From the NCBI GenBank assembly GCA_013399875.1, contig VXAZ01003463.1, positions 92,606-156,605 of the forward strand: DNA of 64,000 nt, given 5' to 3'. The notes under the pieces are model-generated. The model did not search any database, was not told the DNA's origin, and worked only from the letters and a program-made list of their open reading frames with translations. A program made the translations under genes and the position numbers. Positions 35,927-46,040 of this stretch are shown here, piece by piece. The DNA comes from Gymnorhina tibicen. Taxonomy: Eukaryota; Chordata; Aves; Passeriformes; Artamidae. How positions within the stretch are numbered: the first letter of the stretch is position 1; every line of letters starts with the position of its first letter.

Positions 35927-36831
35927 CGCAGTGGGAGGTTCTGGCTCTGGCGTCCTGCAGCAGCCCCGCTCAAGGGCACAGGCACAGTGATGTTATTTCA
36001 TGACTCAGCTTTGTTCTGGGAAGACTTTTCACTAGAAACTGGCATCCAAAAGAGACAGCAGGGAGGGAACCCTCTCTTTGTTCCCCTTAAACCACCGCTG
36101 ACGTCCTTCTGCATTCCTTCTCAGCACTGTCAACTCCCAGGCAGGTTTGCATCACTCCTTCAATGGAGTTGCAAACCCTTCTGGAAGGGCTGTTGGAGAG
36201 CTGCTTTGGCTTCTCCTAGCAAAGAAAGCATTTGTGTTTGCTTCCTACCCTCCTGAGGGAGAGCCGGTGCTTTTATGTGTTCTCGGGTTTCCATGTGGGG
36301 CTTCCTCATTCCCTCTCTCCGTGCTCCAGGCCAAAGCCACTCATATTTTGCAACATTCCTGGAGCTGCTCAAACCTTCTCCCCCTCCCTCGTCTCTGTCA
36401 AGTCGTCTTGGGAGCCTTTTGCGCTGCGGTTTCTTCACCGCATCAGCTTCAGGAAGTTCATCCTCGCCGCTGGGGATGGGGGTGCAGGACCGGCTGCAGA
36501 AAGGCAGAGAAAAGGGATGTGTTAAAAGCTGAAGAAGCTGCAAGTGGTGCTGGAAACAACCTGCAAATCACGAGCTCTCGCTGCCAACCCAGCTTTGGCG
36601 TGGATGAGTTCTGTGAGTTGGCTGTTTCCCACCTTTTTGGCTTCCGAGGCTGTGAACAAGTCACTGGCAACTGGGGAGGGAGCTCAGCAGGCCCTGAAAA
36701 TGTGGCTGAGGGTGAGCAAGGGTTGGGTGTTTATTTTCTTAAAACCAGATGTCTCCAGAGGTGCCACAGATCCGATGTGCAGCACTGGCAGAATCTTAAA
36801 TTGAGGATTTGTTTTCCAAGGTCTTAAGGGT

Positions 36832-37240
36832 GATCATAGAATGGGATTTTTGGAGTTGGAAGAGGCCTTAAAGATCACCCACTGCCACCCCTACCATGGG
36901 CAGGGACACCTCCCACTGCCCCAGGCTGCTCCAAGCCCCGTCCAGCCGGGCCTTGGGCACTGCCAGGGATCCAGGGGCAGCCACAGCTGCTCTGGGCACC
37001 CTGTGCCAGGGCCTGCCCACCGTCCCAGCCTGGAATTCCTTCCCAATATGTAACTTAAATCTCCCCTCTTTCACTTTGTCCCCATTCCCCCTTGTCCTGT
37101 CACTCTGGTTCCTGGTGAAGAATCCCCCTCTGGTTTCCTTGCAGCCCCTACGGACACTGCAGGTGCTGTGAGGTCTCCGTGCAACCTTCTCCTCTCCAGG
37201 CTGAGCAGCCCCCAAATCATCTCCCTGCTCTGAATCCCTC
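36832..37240 (-). mobile_element. CR1 LINE 3' region
   Basis: A reverse CR1 of about 400 bp. It runs from GATCATAGAATGGGATTTTT through CACCTCCCACTGCCCCAGGC to GCAACCTTCTCCTCTCCAGG and the CTGAGCAGCC block. Confidence 0.9.
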
Positions 37241-37824
37241 GGGCTGTGCCTCCTGAGAACTGCTCTGCCTGGCAAATGTCCTGGCACCTTCCCTCTGAGT
37301 GCCCCTGGGGGCCGTGCTGGTGCTGCCCACGGCTCAGGCCCTGGTTCTGGTGTCCCTGGAGCTCTGTGTCCCTGGCTGAGGGTGACAAAGCCAAGCTGAG
37401 AGTGTGCCCGGGGCTGTTCCGAGCTCCATCCTGCCCAGCGAGGGGACAGCAGGGCAGGGGACGCTCGTCCTTGGCAAGGACTCAGGTCACATCCTGAGTG
37501 CCTCAGTCACTGCTTTCACAGACAGGAGGAAAGAAAAAAAGTAATAATAACAAAAAAGCTCCATGCCCCCCCTCAGCCTAACATTGTGAGCCAAATTTGT
37601 AACCCCAGGAGTTTTTGTTCAGTGAAACTCCTCTGTTGAAGCCCTGGTCCGTGGTGACCCTGCCTCCTGGCCCTGCTGGGCTGGTGCATTCCAGCACACC
37701 CCGAAATTTGGCTCCTGCTGCTGCAGGACTTCCCTGGCGTGTCCCGGTGGGGTGCGACACCATCAGTGCCTGGAGGGCTCTGCCAGACTCCCGAGTCCCT
37801 GACGGAAACCAACTGAGGGACGTG

Positions 37825-37875
37825 CTCTTATCTCTATAAATACACCCCTGCTCCATCTCATCGATGAGATAAGAG
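37825..37875. promoter_or_regulatory. Inverted GATA pair flanking TATA motif and 16-bp palindrome
   Basis: CTCTTATCT (37825-37833) and AGATAAGAG (37867-37875) are a perfect 9-bp inverted pair containing GATA cores. Between them lie CTATAAAT (37834-37841) and the perfect palindrome ATCTCATCGATGAGAT (37855-37870). A GATA site beside a TATA box is seen in some erythroid promoters. No transcript or exon was recognised here. Confidence 0.3.
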
Positions 37876-39033
37876 GAGGAGAAGAGTAAATAGCAGAAAC
37901 CCCCCAAATTTCCCAGCTTTTCCCCAAGGTCCCATTACCTCCAGCAATCTTTCTGCAGAAACATCTCGCTGAGCAAAAAAAACCCCGTCAGCCAGGGGTA
38001 ATGGAATGAGCATCGTGTCCTTTGCAAGCCAAAGGCAATTAGGGATGGAAAATGCAATGTGAGACGAGGGAATTATTTATGCTCCTGGCAAGGCTTCAAT
38101 CCAGGGAGCAGCTCCGGCTTACAGGCTTCAAAAGAACCCAAAAAAAGGAAGAAAGTAAATTTGGTGGTGACGCTGGGTGGTCCCTGCAGGCTGGGAGGCT
38201 GCTGGAGACGTTTTCTGGTAAAGGTCAAAGCAAACATTAATTTTGCTGTTCAGAAAGGTGGGAGGAAAAGCTCCCGACTTTACGGCCGGTGTCAATAATT
38301 TGCTGTGCTTGGAACCAATCCAGTTGTCAGTTTTTGCAAGTCTTGGCTTGGTCTGCCTCATTTTTTTTGACCAAAATTTCCCCCTGTGGTCCATCTACAG
38401 CTGCGAGTTGTGATTGTTGCTTTATGCAAATCAAGCAGTAAGACAAAACAAGGAATTTTGTGGGTGACTTTCCCCTCTGCCCGTTCACCTTCCCAAAGTT
38501 TTTTCCACCTTTTTTTCGCCTTTTCAATGACCTAAAAGCTATTCTGGGGGGGGAAACCACCTTGTAAAATTCGGAGGGTTTTTCTGAGTTTTGAATTTAT
38601 TTCTTTGCTTGCTGCTACATTTCCCAATTCTCTCTCGTTCTCTCGTTTCATATTTCATGTGTTCAAGGCTCTCAGCTGCGAATTTTCTCCTCTGACAAAT
38701 CATCTGAGTCATTTTTTGGCTTCTTGTCAGGGGCAAAAGTATGTGCAAAGCTCACAAATATTTCCTGCACGATGCAATGCCTTTGCCTTCGAGGGTTGGA
38801 GTGCTCATTCCTCTTCCTTTCACTCTGGTGCCAAAATAAAAACACATTTGGAGGGCGTCAAAATAATTATAATTACAGGTTTTCTTCCTCTGTGGCACGT
38901 AAGGCGCTCCCTGCGCAGTGGTTTGAAAATGTTTATTAAAAAAACCCATTAATTAGGATTCAGGATCTGCTGTCGAACTGGAGGTTGGACGAAACCTCTT
39001 CACTTAAAACAACAATTCTACGAGTGATAGACT

Positions 39034-39133
39034 GAATTGGGTGTTTTTAATGGGAATTGGGTGCTTTTAATGGGAATTGGGCGTTTTTAATGGGAATTGG
39101 GTCTTTTTAATAAGAATTGGGTGTTTTTAATGG
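39034..39133. repeat. 20-bp tandem repeat, 5 copies
   Basis: Five units of GAATTGGGTGTTTTTAATGG with one to three changes each. A short local minisatellite. Confidence 0.92.
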
Positions 39134-40530
39134 GAGCTTTACGTTTTAGAGGAAAACCTCATTTGGAGACAGGGAAATGTTAGCAGGGGAGGCGTTTTCA
39201 GCCACTGCAGAGGAAACACGTTTCTTTGGAAATTACAAAATTTTTTGTTTCACCTTTTACCCAAGGAAGAAAAAAGATCTTGGGTGTCTTTATTCAGCGA
39301 ATTTCTGTATTTCTGGTATTCACCTCACTTTAAGGGTAAAGAAAACCCAACCCAAATGTCAGAAATTGCCCTGGGGTGCAAGTTCTGTTTTTGGCTGTGG
39401 TAGACCAGGACTTTAAAGCCACAAATCTCTCCGTGTTCCCATCATCGAACTTTCTTAGGGAAAAACCTTAAACCTCGTGAGAAATCAGCCTTTCATCCCC
39501 TCCCTGCTTAAAGGGCTCCGTGTGCTCCAAGGTTAAAGGTTCTGAAGGAGTTTTACCTGAGGAGTAAATACAGGAAGATTGGGTTAATTTGATATTTTTT
39601 CTTTTCTCCTGTATTTCTCAGAGTTTGGGTTTGGAAGAGGACCAGGGAGCTCTGGGAGCTCCAGGTGGAGATTGCACAGGATTTTTAGAGGGGCGGAAGG
39701 GTTTGGGATCTCTGAACTCAGCGCAGTGAGATTTTCATGAACAGCACATTTTCCCAAGCCTCAACATCCAAAATGTCAGGCTGGGACTAAAATCACCCTG
39801 GAACCAGCCCTGAGCATGACAGGGATATTCAGAGGTGACTCCCTGGGAGAAAAAAGCTGTTCTGGAACTCTGGCTCCAGAATTCACCGGGATCCAGCTGT
39901 TTCTGCCCCCAGGGATGGGGAATCCAGGACCCAGCCACAGCTGCCTGGTCCCTGCCCTGCTCAGGTGGGTGGCTCGAGGTGCTCCAGCCACAGAGGGATC
40001 CTAAAATCTGCCCCCACACAGGTTTCCAGAGGCTTTAGTTGATAAGAAATCTCAGGATTTGCGTTTTCCAGCAGCTCAGTGACCCGAGGAATGTCACAGG
40101 TGGCGGCTGCCTTTGGAAAGTCTGATGCAATTGTTCACCACGTGTTTGGGGCTGGATAGAGTTGCCCACCTCGAAGAACCGAAAGAAAATCCCCGACAAA
40201 CCCCAACACAAACATGAAAATCACAGCTTGCTCCGGGACACTGCTCTGGAAGGAGAAGCCTGAACTCAGATTCAACTTTTGGTTCTGCTTTGTGTTTGTT
40301 TTGTGGAGCAGAAGCAGCTTCAACCTCCAGCTCCCAGGTCCTTCCCACTGGGTGCTTTTCCACCCATTTCTGTGTTTCTGTGCTGGGCTCAACCTGTCTC
40401 TCCTCCTGCTTTGCTTCTCTCGACTCCAAATTTCACCAACGACTCCTTAATTTTGGTTTAGGGAAGGGGCAGTGTTCACAAGGACACACTGGGGTCCTGG
40501 GGGAGAGGTCCTGGTGACATCTGCAGTGTT

Positions 40531-40568
40531 CAGATTCCCTGCAGTCAGAAGTAACTGCAGGGAATCTG
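40531..40568. other. Perfect 15-bp hairpin, 8-base loop
   Basis: CAGATTCCCTGCAGT and its exact reverse complement ACTGCAGGGAATCTG are separated by CAGAAGTA. The stem would be uninterrupted in DNA or RNA. It is shorter than a typical pre-miRNA stem. A (TCTG)n run starts at its right end. Confidence 0.85.
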
Positions 40569-40586
40569 TCTGTCTGTCTGTCTGGA
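40565..40586. repeat. (TCTG)n microsatellite
   Basis: Five TCTG/CTGT units overlap the last bases of the hairpin. A simple repeat. Confidence 0.85.
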
Positions 40587-40764
40587 CAGAGACAGCCCCA
40601 GAGTTTTCATGTCCTTGGGTTTTTGAGTGCCCTCAACACGCTTTGTTTATTTAGAGGCTGAGTTAAAACCCAGACATCCTAGGGGTGAATGCCTGGAGAT
40701 GTTTTATCCTTTAAAAAAACAGATTTGAGGACAAAACTGAGAGGAAGAAGCTGCTCAAGGAGAG

Positions 40765-41140
40765 ATCTTATATAATAGGAGAAGGCTCCGAGGAAACCTT
40801 CTTGTGGCTTTAAAGGGGATTTGTAAGAAAGAGGGGGACAGACTTTTGAGCAGGGCCAGCTGTGAGAGGACAAGGGGTGATGTTTTTTAGCTTTTGAACG
40901 AAAATAGGAACAATTTAGATTAGATCTAAGGAATTTTTTACAATGAGGGTGGGGAGGCCCTGGCACAGGGTGCCCAGAGCAGCTGTGGCTGCCCCTGGAT
41001 CCCTGGCAGTGCCCAAGGCCAGGCTGGACGGGGCTTGGAGCAGCCTGGGACAGTGGGAGGTGTCCCTACCATGGCAGGGAGTGGGATGAGGATGCCTTAA
41101 AAGATCCCTTCCAACCCAAACCATTCCATGGTCTGTGACC
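40765..41140 (+). mobile_element. CR1 LINE 3' region
   Basis: A forward CR1. It includes the AGATTAGATCTAAGGAATTT and TTTTACAATGAGGGTGGGGA blocks upstream of the conserved GGCACAGGGTGCCCAGAGCA region, and ends CCAACCCAAACCATTCCATG. Confidence 0.93.
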
Positions 41141-41944
41141 CTCTGTGAGTGAACTCCTGGAGAGTTTAGGCCAAATCCAGGAGGAAAACAGGAATCCTCC
41201 CCACATCCTCACCTCTCTTACAGCACCAGCAGTGCCCCGCTGAGCCAGTCCAACACCGAGCAGCTTTTACACATAATTTTTACCCTGGAGGCTCAGCAAT
41301 ACTCTCTTCAGAGCAACATTCACTGGATGGACCTTCTCTGCTGGTCCGTTTTGCATCTCCCCCAGCATCAGGGCAGATGCAGAAATGCAGGGGTTTTTTG
41401 GATGGCCCAGGGCCACCAGATGTACTGTCACACCCTCCCAGCTGTGCTGTCACACCCCCCCAGCCCTCCTCCAGTCATCCAGGCTTTACTCCCTGCACTC
41501 CACAGTCTGGCCTGATGCAAATCTTGGCCCAAAACAGCTTCAGCCCAACATCCCAAACTCCCAAAAGGACAACAACCTTACCATCGTGCTGAACATGTAA
41601 GGATTTATGGCTTTGCCAGGTAATGTTCAGGTAGTTTCTGTTTTAAGGGAGGTTGGGCAAATAAAAGAAGATAAACAACAACAAAGAAACCTCAGACGCT
41701 TAATCCTGAAGTTTCCTGGAAAGAAATAAATCACTTGGAAAATTCTGAGCACAGTCTGTATAAAACTCCCAGGAGACAGAAAATGAGTCTGTCCTGCCAC
41801 AAGCTCAGCCCTGAAGTCAGGCTCTCTGCAGTGATTTTCCCTCTCCTCTCCCTGATGGTGCTTGGAGAAGGCAAATTCTCCTCCTGGCCACGGTGAATCA
41901 GCAGCCGAGCGCCTGCAGGGGCTGCTCTCCAGGGAGAGTTTATT

Positions 41945-42010
41945 ATGGAATCATGCAGTGGTTCGGGCTGGAAGGGACATTAAAATGACCTCATTCCAGC
42001 CCCTCTTTAT
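41945..42010 (-). mobile_element. CR1 LINE 3' end fragment
   Basis: ATGGAATCATGCAGTGGTTC, then GGGCTGGAAGGGACATTAAA, is a reverse CR1 terminus. It is truncated after about 65 bp. Confidence 0.8.
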
Positions 42011-42467
42011 GAGCAAGAGCAGCCAAACACGGATTTTCCAGCTCGGTTTGGCAAATTGCAGGATCTGGGGTGCTGTCAGCTCCTCTCCTCGAGTGCACAC
42101 GTTGCCAAACCTTCCTTTGCCTCCAAAGCCTGACAGGAGCTGACCTTTTGCCACATGACAGCATTTCTTGTCTAATCAGCGGGTCCAAGGGCGTAACCCA
42201 GTCATGCCTTGAGGTCATCCCCAGTTGAGTCCAGCCAGGAATAAACGCTCCTGGTGTCTAATCAAAACCGCCGCGCTTCCCTCGGATGGGGACGTGGACA
42301 AAGAGCAGCAACACCTGGGGCTTGTATTCCCCAGGTGAGGGGGAAAATGGGACGTCATGAGCTGTCCCACTAAACCCACGGGGACGCCAGTGGATTGTGT
42401 GAGGTTCCGGGGAGGGATTTGGGTTTCTCTCTGGGTGAGGGTGGGTGACCTGCAGGAACTCGGAATG

Positions 42468-42793
42468 TGTGGGTACAGAAAAGCCTGTTAGAAGGGTTTT
42501 CCAGCTTCTTGCAGTGTTTTGTGTGAATCTTTCCTTTCTCATGCAAGCTATGAAAACATAAGATGTTTTTGTATAACTATCTGGACACCTGGTGTTTGTC
42601 TGAGTCCTGTTTGTGTTACACTGGCGTAATGGGTGTTTGAGACCTCACCCAGTCACCCCTGAGGGGTGGATGGAGCACTGACCAATATCCTTGTGGGATT
42701 GAGACACGTAAGTGGACAATTAATTAATTAAATATCACATTTTCCTGCTGACTACGCTTGGATTCATTTCCTCGTCTCTGCAATAGAGCCACA
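42468..42793 (+). mobile_element. Solo LTR, family A, with 6-bp target duplication
   Basis: A 326-bp copy of the LTR at 3705-4031 in the opposite orientation. It starts TGTGGGTACAG, ends AGAGCCACA, and is flanked by the perfect duplication GGAATG (42462-42467 and 42794-42799). The target differs from that of the first copy, so the two inserted independently. A TTAATTAATTAA run lies near the 3' part; no clear AATAAA is visible. Confidence 0.93.
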
Positions 42794-42799
42794 GGAATG

Positions 42800-44614
42800 C
42801 TCACAGGAATGACATTTAGGGGACTTCACTCGGCTTTCTTGAACAGCCCCTGGTGTTTCTGCACTGGTACCCATCTCTCCTACTTGTTACAACGGGTTGA
42901 AGGTGGTTCCCACCAGTGGTTTCTCCCTGGAGGCCCTGCCGTGGCACAGCAACCTGGGCTGGCGTCTCCTGGCCCTGTGCTGCTCCCATGGGCAACCATG
43001 GATGACCAGGAGAGGACTTGGATTCCGAAAATCAAACCGAGCCGCTTTGCTAGACAGTAAACACTTCCTAAAACTCCCTCCCCTCACAGGCAGAGCCACC
43101 CCTGGGGCAGATATTTATTACTGAGAAACTGAAAGTGGGATTTATTGACTGAGGAGCCACCAACCACCGACTCCAGTGGAAATGCTGGGGAAGCCCTGAC
43201 CTCGGGAAGGCTCGCCCTCCCTGCTGGCTTTGGGAACTCCACAGGTCCCTCCACCTGTGGGCTCCCGAGTGCTGCTGCTCCCTGGCATCTTCCCAATGGC
43301 ATCTTCCTGATGGCTCTCTAGAGTAAGACCATAAATTAGAGACTTTCACCCTGCGTGGATGATAGTAAGTCTAGGCGCAGAGACAGATAACAGTAATCAA
43401 GGGCTGGATCAATAACTTTAATCCTAGAGCACAGACAGCTCTTACCTATTAATTCAAAGTAAAACCCTCCAGACTGAGAATTTAGCGGTTAGAAACAAAT
43501 TGGTTTTGAAAACTCATTTGTTTTCCTTTTTCCCACCCCTTCTCTAATTGAGGAGATGCAGCAGCAGGGGGTGGATTTCTTCCTCCAAGGAGGAACATTG
43601 CCAGCGTTGCCTGCAGTTTCCCTCTGGAGACAGCCAACAGAACAGGCAGGAGCGTGGGGAGAGGCAGGACAGCGTTCCTGAGCACAGAGCATTCCCCCAG
43701 CAGAGCCTTTTCCAGGGACAGCAGACAGTTCCAGGACATCTGGCCTAAAGACCGCGGACACTGCTGGTCCCAGCCCCATCCCGGCGCCAGGCAGCTGGGC
43801 TGGAGATGTCCCTGTCCCAGGGAGATATTCCATATCCCACTGGCTGGCTGTGAGGGAACCCAAGGGACAGCCCAGGCTCTGTGCTGGCTCCAGAGGAGAC
43901 TGGGGTTGGTTTCCTGGGCTCCTTCACCTCCTTGTCCTGTGTCCCGCTCAGGGGATGCTGTTGGTGGCCGGAGGAGGTGGATGGGCAGCCGGGGCAGGGT
44001 GACAGCAGTGTCCACCTGACTCAGGCTCTGGAGGAGGGGGAATTCCACAGAGGCTCTGGGAACCCGGGGGCTCTCGCCGTGCCCTGACCAACAACCCACG
44101 GCAGGGGACGGGTGACAGGTCAGGGGACAAGTGGGGGGACCTCGGAAGACCTCTCTGGTTCCCTTTTCTTTCCCCACCACAAGTTTCCTGTGTGACTCCA
44201 GCGAGTCATTTAATGTCTCCAAGGTTCCCCATTTGCAAAAATGGACTTTCCCAGTCTCCCAGGAATATTGCAGGGATAAATACACCAGCCAGCCTTGAAC
44301 ACTCCTTTGATGTAGCCTGGCCGAGGCCAGGTTCAGTCGGGACCTCCCCCGAGCAAACAGACAGGAGAGGTCGTGATTTTCTGGGAACACATCCGTTATT
44401 GCTAAGAAAACCAGGAGAATTTTGTGTGGCTGCATCAGAGCAGACAGGGATGTTCGGAAGCTGTTCCCGATAACTAATTCCATTTGTCATGGAGAAGACA
44501 TCGGAGTTTGGCCGGATTAGAGGCCTTGGATGCCGAAAGGGAAGGCTGGAAGGGCAGAGAAAACGAGGAGTAAATCCCAACGTGTTCTTCAGTGTAAGCA
44601 GGAAATCTTCCAGG
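42800..44614. other. Intergenic, long chance open frame
   Basis: The minus strand has a 333-codon open frame at 43482-44483, the longest in the window. Its peptide has no recognisable domain, signal or repeat, and two other frames are also open through much of it. It is treated as non-coding. Confidence 0.5.
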
Positions 44615-44620
44615 TGAGGC

Positions 44621-45055
44621 TGATGCCTTGAGTGGCTGCCTAGGAACAGAGGCCAGACAGGAGTGAGGGAATAAAGGCAGGGATTTATTGGAAGGGCCTT
44701 CAAAGGTGCACCCTGGGGAGCCAGAGGCTACATCCAAAATGGACCCCAAGGTGGACCCCGAGTCACGAGTTCTTCACACTTTTATAGGTTTGGGCCATTT
44801 GCATATCAGCATAAATTCGCCAATTAAAACTTTGGCTAATGATGTAATTTCTCCAATTTCTCCACCTCTCTAGAGGCCCCAGTTTCCACCTTTTGGGCCT
44901 AGGACAGTCTGAGTGTCCGTGAGCAGCAAGCTGGGAGAGGCTTTGCTGTGTCTGTGTGGCCTAGGAGAGCAGCTAAGGAGCTACAAGAAACTTCAGAGTC
45001 ACACACCGGGCAGCACAGGATCTGAAAAATAGAAAAGTTAAAACCTAAGGCATCG
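44621..45055 (-). mobile_element. Solo LTR, family C, diverged copy
   Basis: Inverted, diverged copy of the LTR at 26764-27203. Shared landmarks include CTCGTGACTCGGGGTCCA-like, CTCTGGCTCCCCAGGGTG and AATTTATGCTGATATGCAA. In sense orientation it has a TATA-like TATAAAA (44786-44780) and AATAAA (44689-44684), in proper LTR order. One terminal base has changed (CGATGCC for TGATGCC). Flanks GAGGC and GAGGT suggest an eroded target duplication. Confidence 0.85.
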
Positions 45056-45455
45056 AGGTCACTTGTGCAGGGATCGGGGAGAGCCTTTTGCCATCCGTGG
45101 ATGAGATCAGGGATGGTTCCCAAGGAGGGTGCAGAGGTCTCCTGGCAGCTTCTTCTTCACCTCACCCAAATCAGAGCCAGCGTGGAGGCAGAAAAGCAGC
45201 GAAGGGAAGGGGAGCCTCAGTAACAGGGCTTGGAATGAGCTCATGCAGTGGGAGAGAGTGATCCTGGACCTTCAGGAGAACACGGAAAGGCCGAGGCTGC
45301 GTTTGGGCGTTTCAGTGGGGTTTTGTCATCCCCTGTGTTTTCCTGACGAGGAGGGTGCAGGGCAGAGATGTGCTGAGTTGGGGAAGTCCTGTCAGGGCAG
45401 GGACACATCCCAGGGGCGCTGACATGGGGTGACACCTGCTCTGGTCAAGAAGGTG

Positions 45456-45501
45456 TTAATGAGAGCTAATTGACCCCATTAACGAGAGCTAATTGACCCC
45501 A
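45456..45501. repeat. 23-bp tandem repeat, 2 copies
   Basis: Two 23-bp units of TTAATGAGAGCTAATTGACC followed by CCA, with one difference, and the first bases of a third. Confidence 0.88.
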
Positions 45502-45654
45502 TTAGCCTTGCTCTGCTCCTGCAGGTGCAATGGAGGGGAGTATGAAGGGGAGGGTGTTGGGCGTGGGGTGTTACAGCCCAGGGGGTGTTTCAGGGTGGAG
45601 AGTGGCTGATCCCTGAAGGTACAGAGGGAAGCTAAGGCAGAGCACCTCTGCTCT

Positions 45655-46040
45655 GGAGCCAGGCTGGGAGGGTTGGGAGTGTTCACATGGAGAAGAGAAG
45701 GCTCCAGGGAGACCTCAGAGCCTCTCCCAGGGCCTAAAGGGGCTCCATGAGAGCTGGAGAGGGACTGGGGACAAGGCATGGAGGGACAGGACACAGGGAA
45801 TGGCTTCCCACTGCCAGAGGGCAGGGCTGGGTGGGATATTGGGAAGGAATTGTTCCCTGTGAGGGGGGGCAGGCCCTGGCACAGGGTGCCCAGAGAAGCT
45901 GTGGCTGCCCCTGGATCCCTGGCAGTGCCCAAGGCCAGGCTGGAGGGGGCTTGGAGCAGCCTGGGACAGTGGGAGGTGTCCCTGCCATGGTAGGGGCTGG
46001 AATGGGATGGGCTTTAATGTTCCCCCCAGCCCAAACCAGT
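45655..46040 (+). mobile_element. CR1 LINE 3' end
   Basis: A forward CR1 highly similar to the copy at 10435-10832, with the shared GAGAGCTGGAGAGGGACTGG and GAATGGCTTCCCACTGCCAG blocks. Its last bases (CCCAAACCAGTGTGG) depart from the usual terminus. Confidence 0.92.

Larger units (their letters stand above)
37241..40764. other. Intergenic, no gene recognised
   Basis: It contains the inverted GATA/TATA cluster, the 20-bp repeat and the short hairpin. Otherwise it is ordinary intergenic DNA, AT-richer at 38.0-39.6 kb. Confidence 0.5.

Noticed and set aside
35788..35985. Repetitive Pro/Ser peptide as a coding repeat
   Set aside because: It is translated from the 50-bp minisatellite. The unit length is not divisible by three, so no single frame persists through the array.
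36147..36827. 226-aa plus-strand frame as a gene
   Set aside because: It has a Cys-, Ser- and Leu-rich chance composition with no recognisable family, and it ends at the edge of a CR1 copy.
43482..44483. 333-aa minus-strand frame as a protein-coding gene
   Set aside because: No domain, no splice signals, overlapping open frames on both strands, and composition like the surrounding intergenic DNA. Kept only as a low-interest observation.
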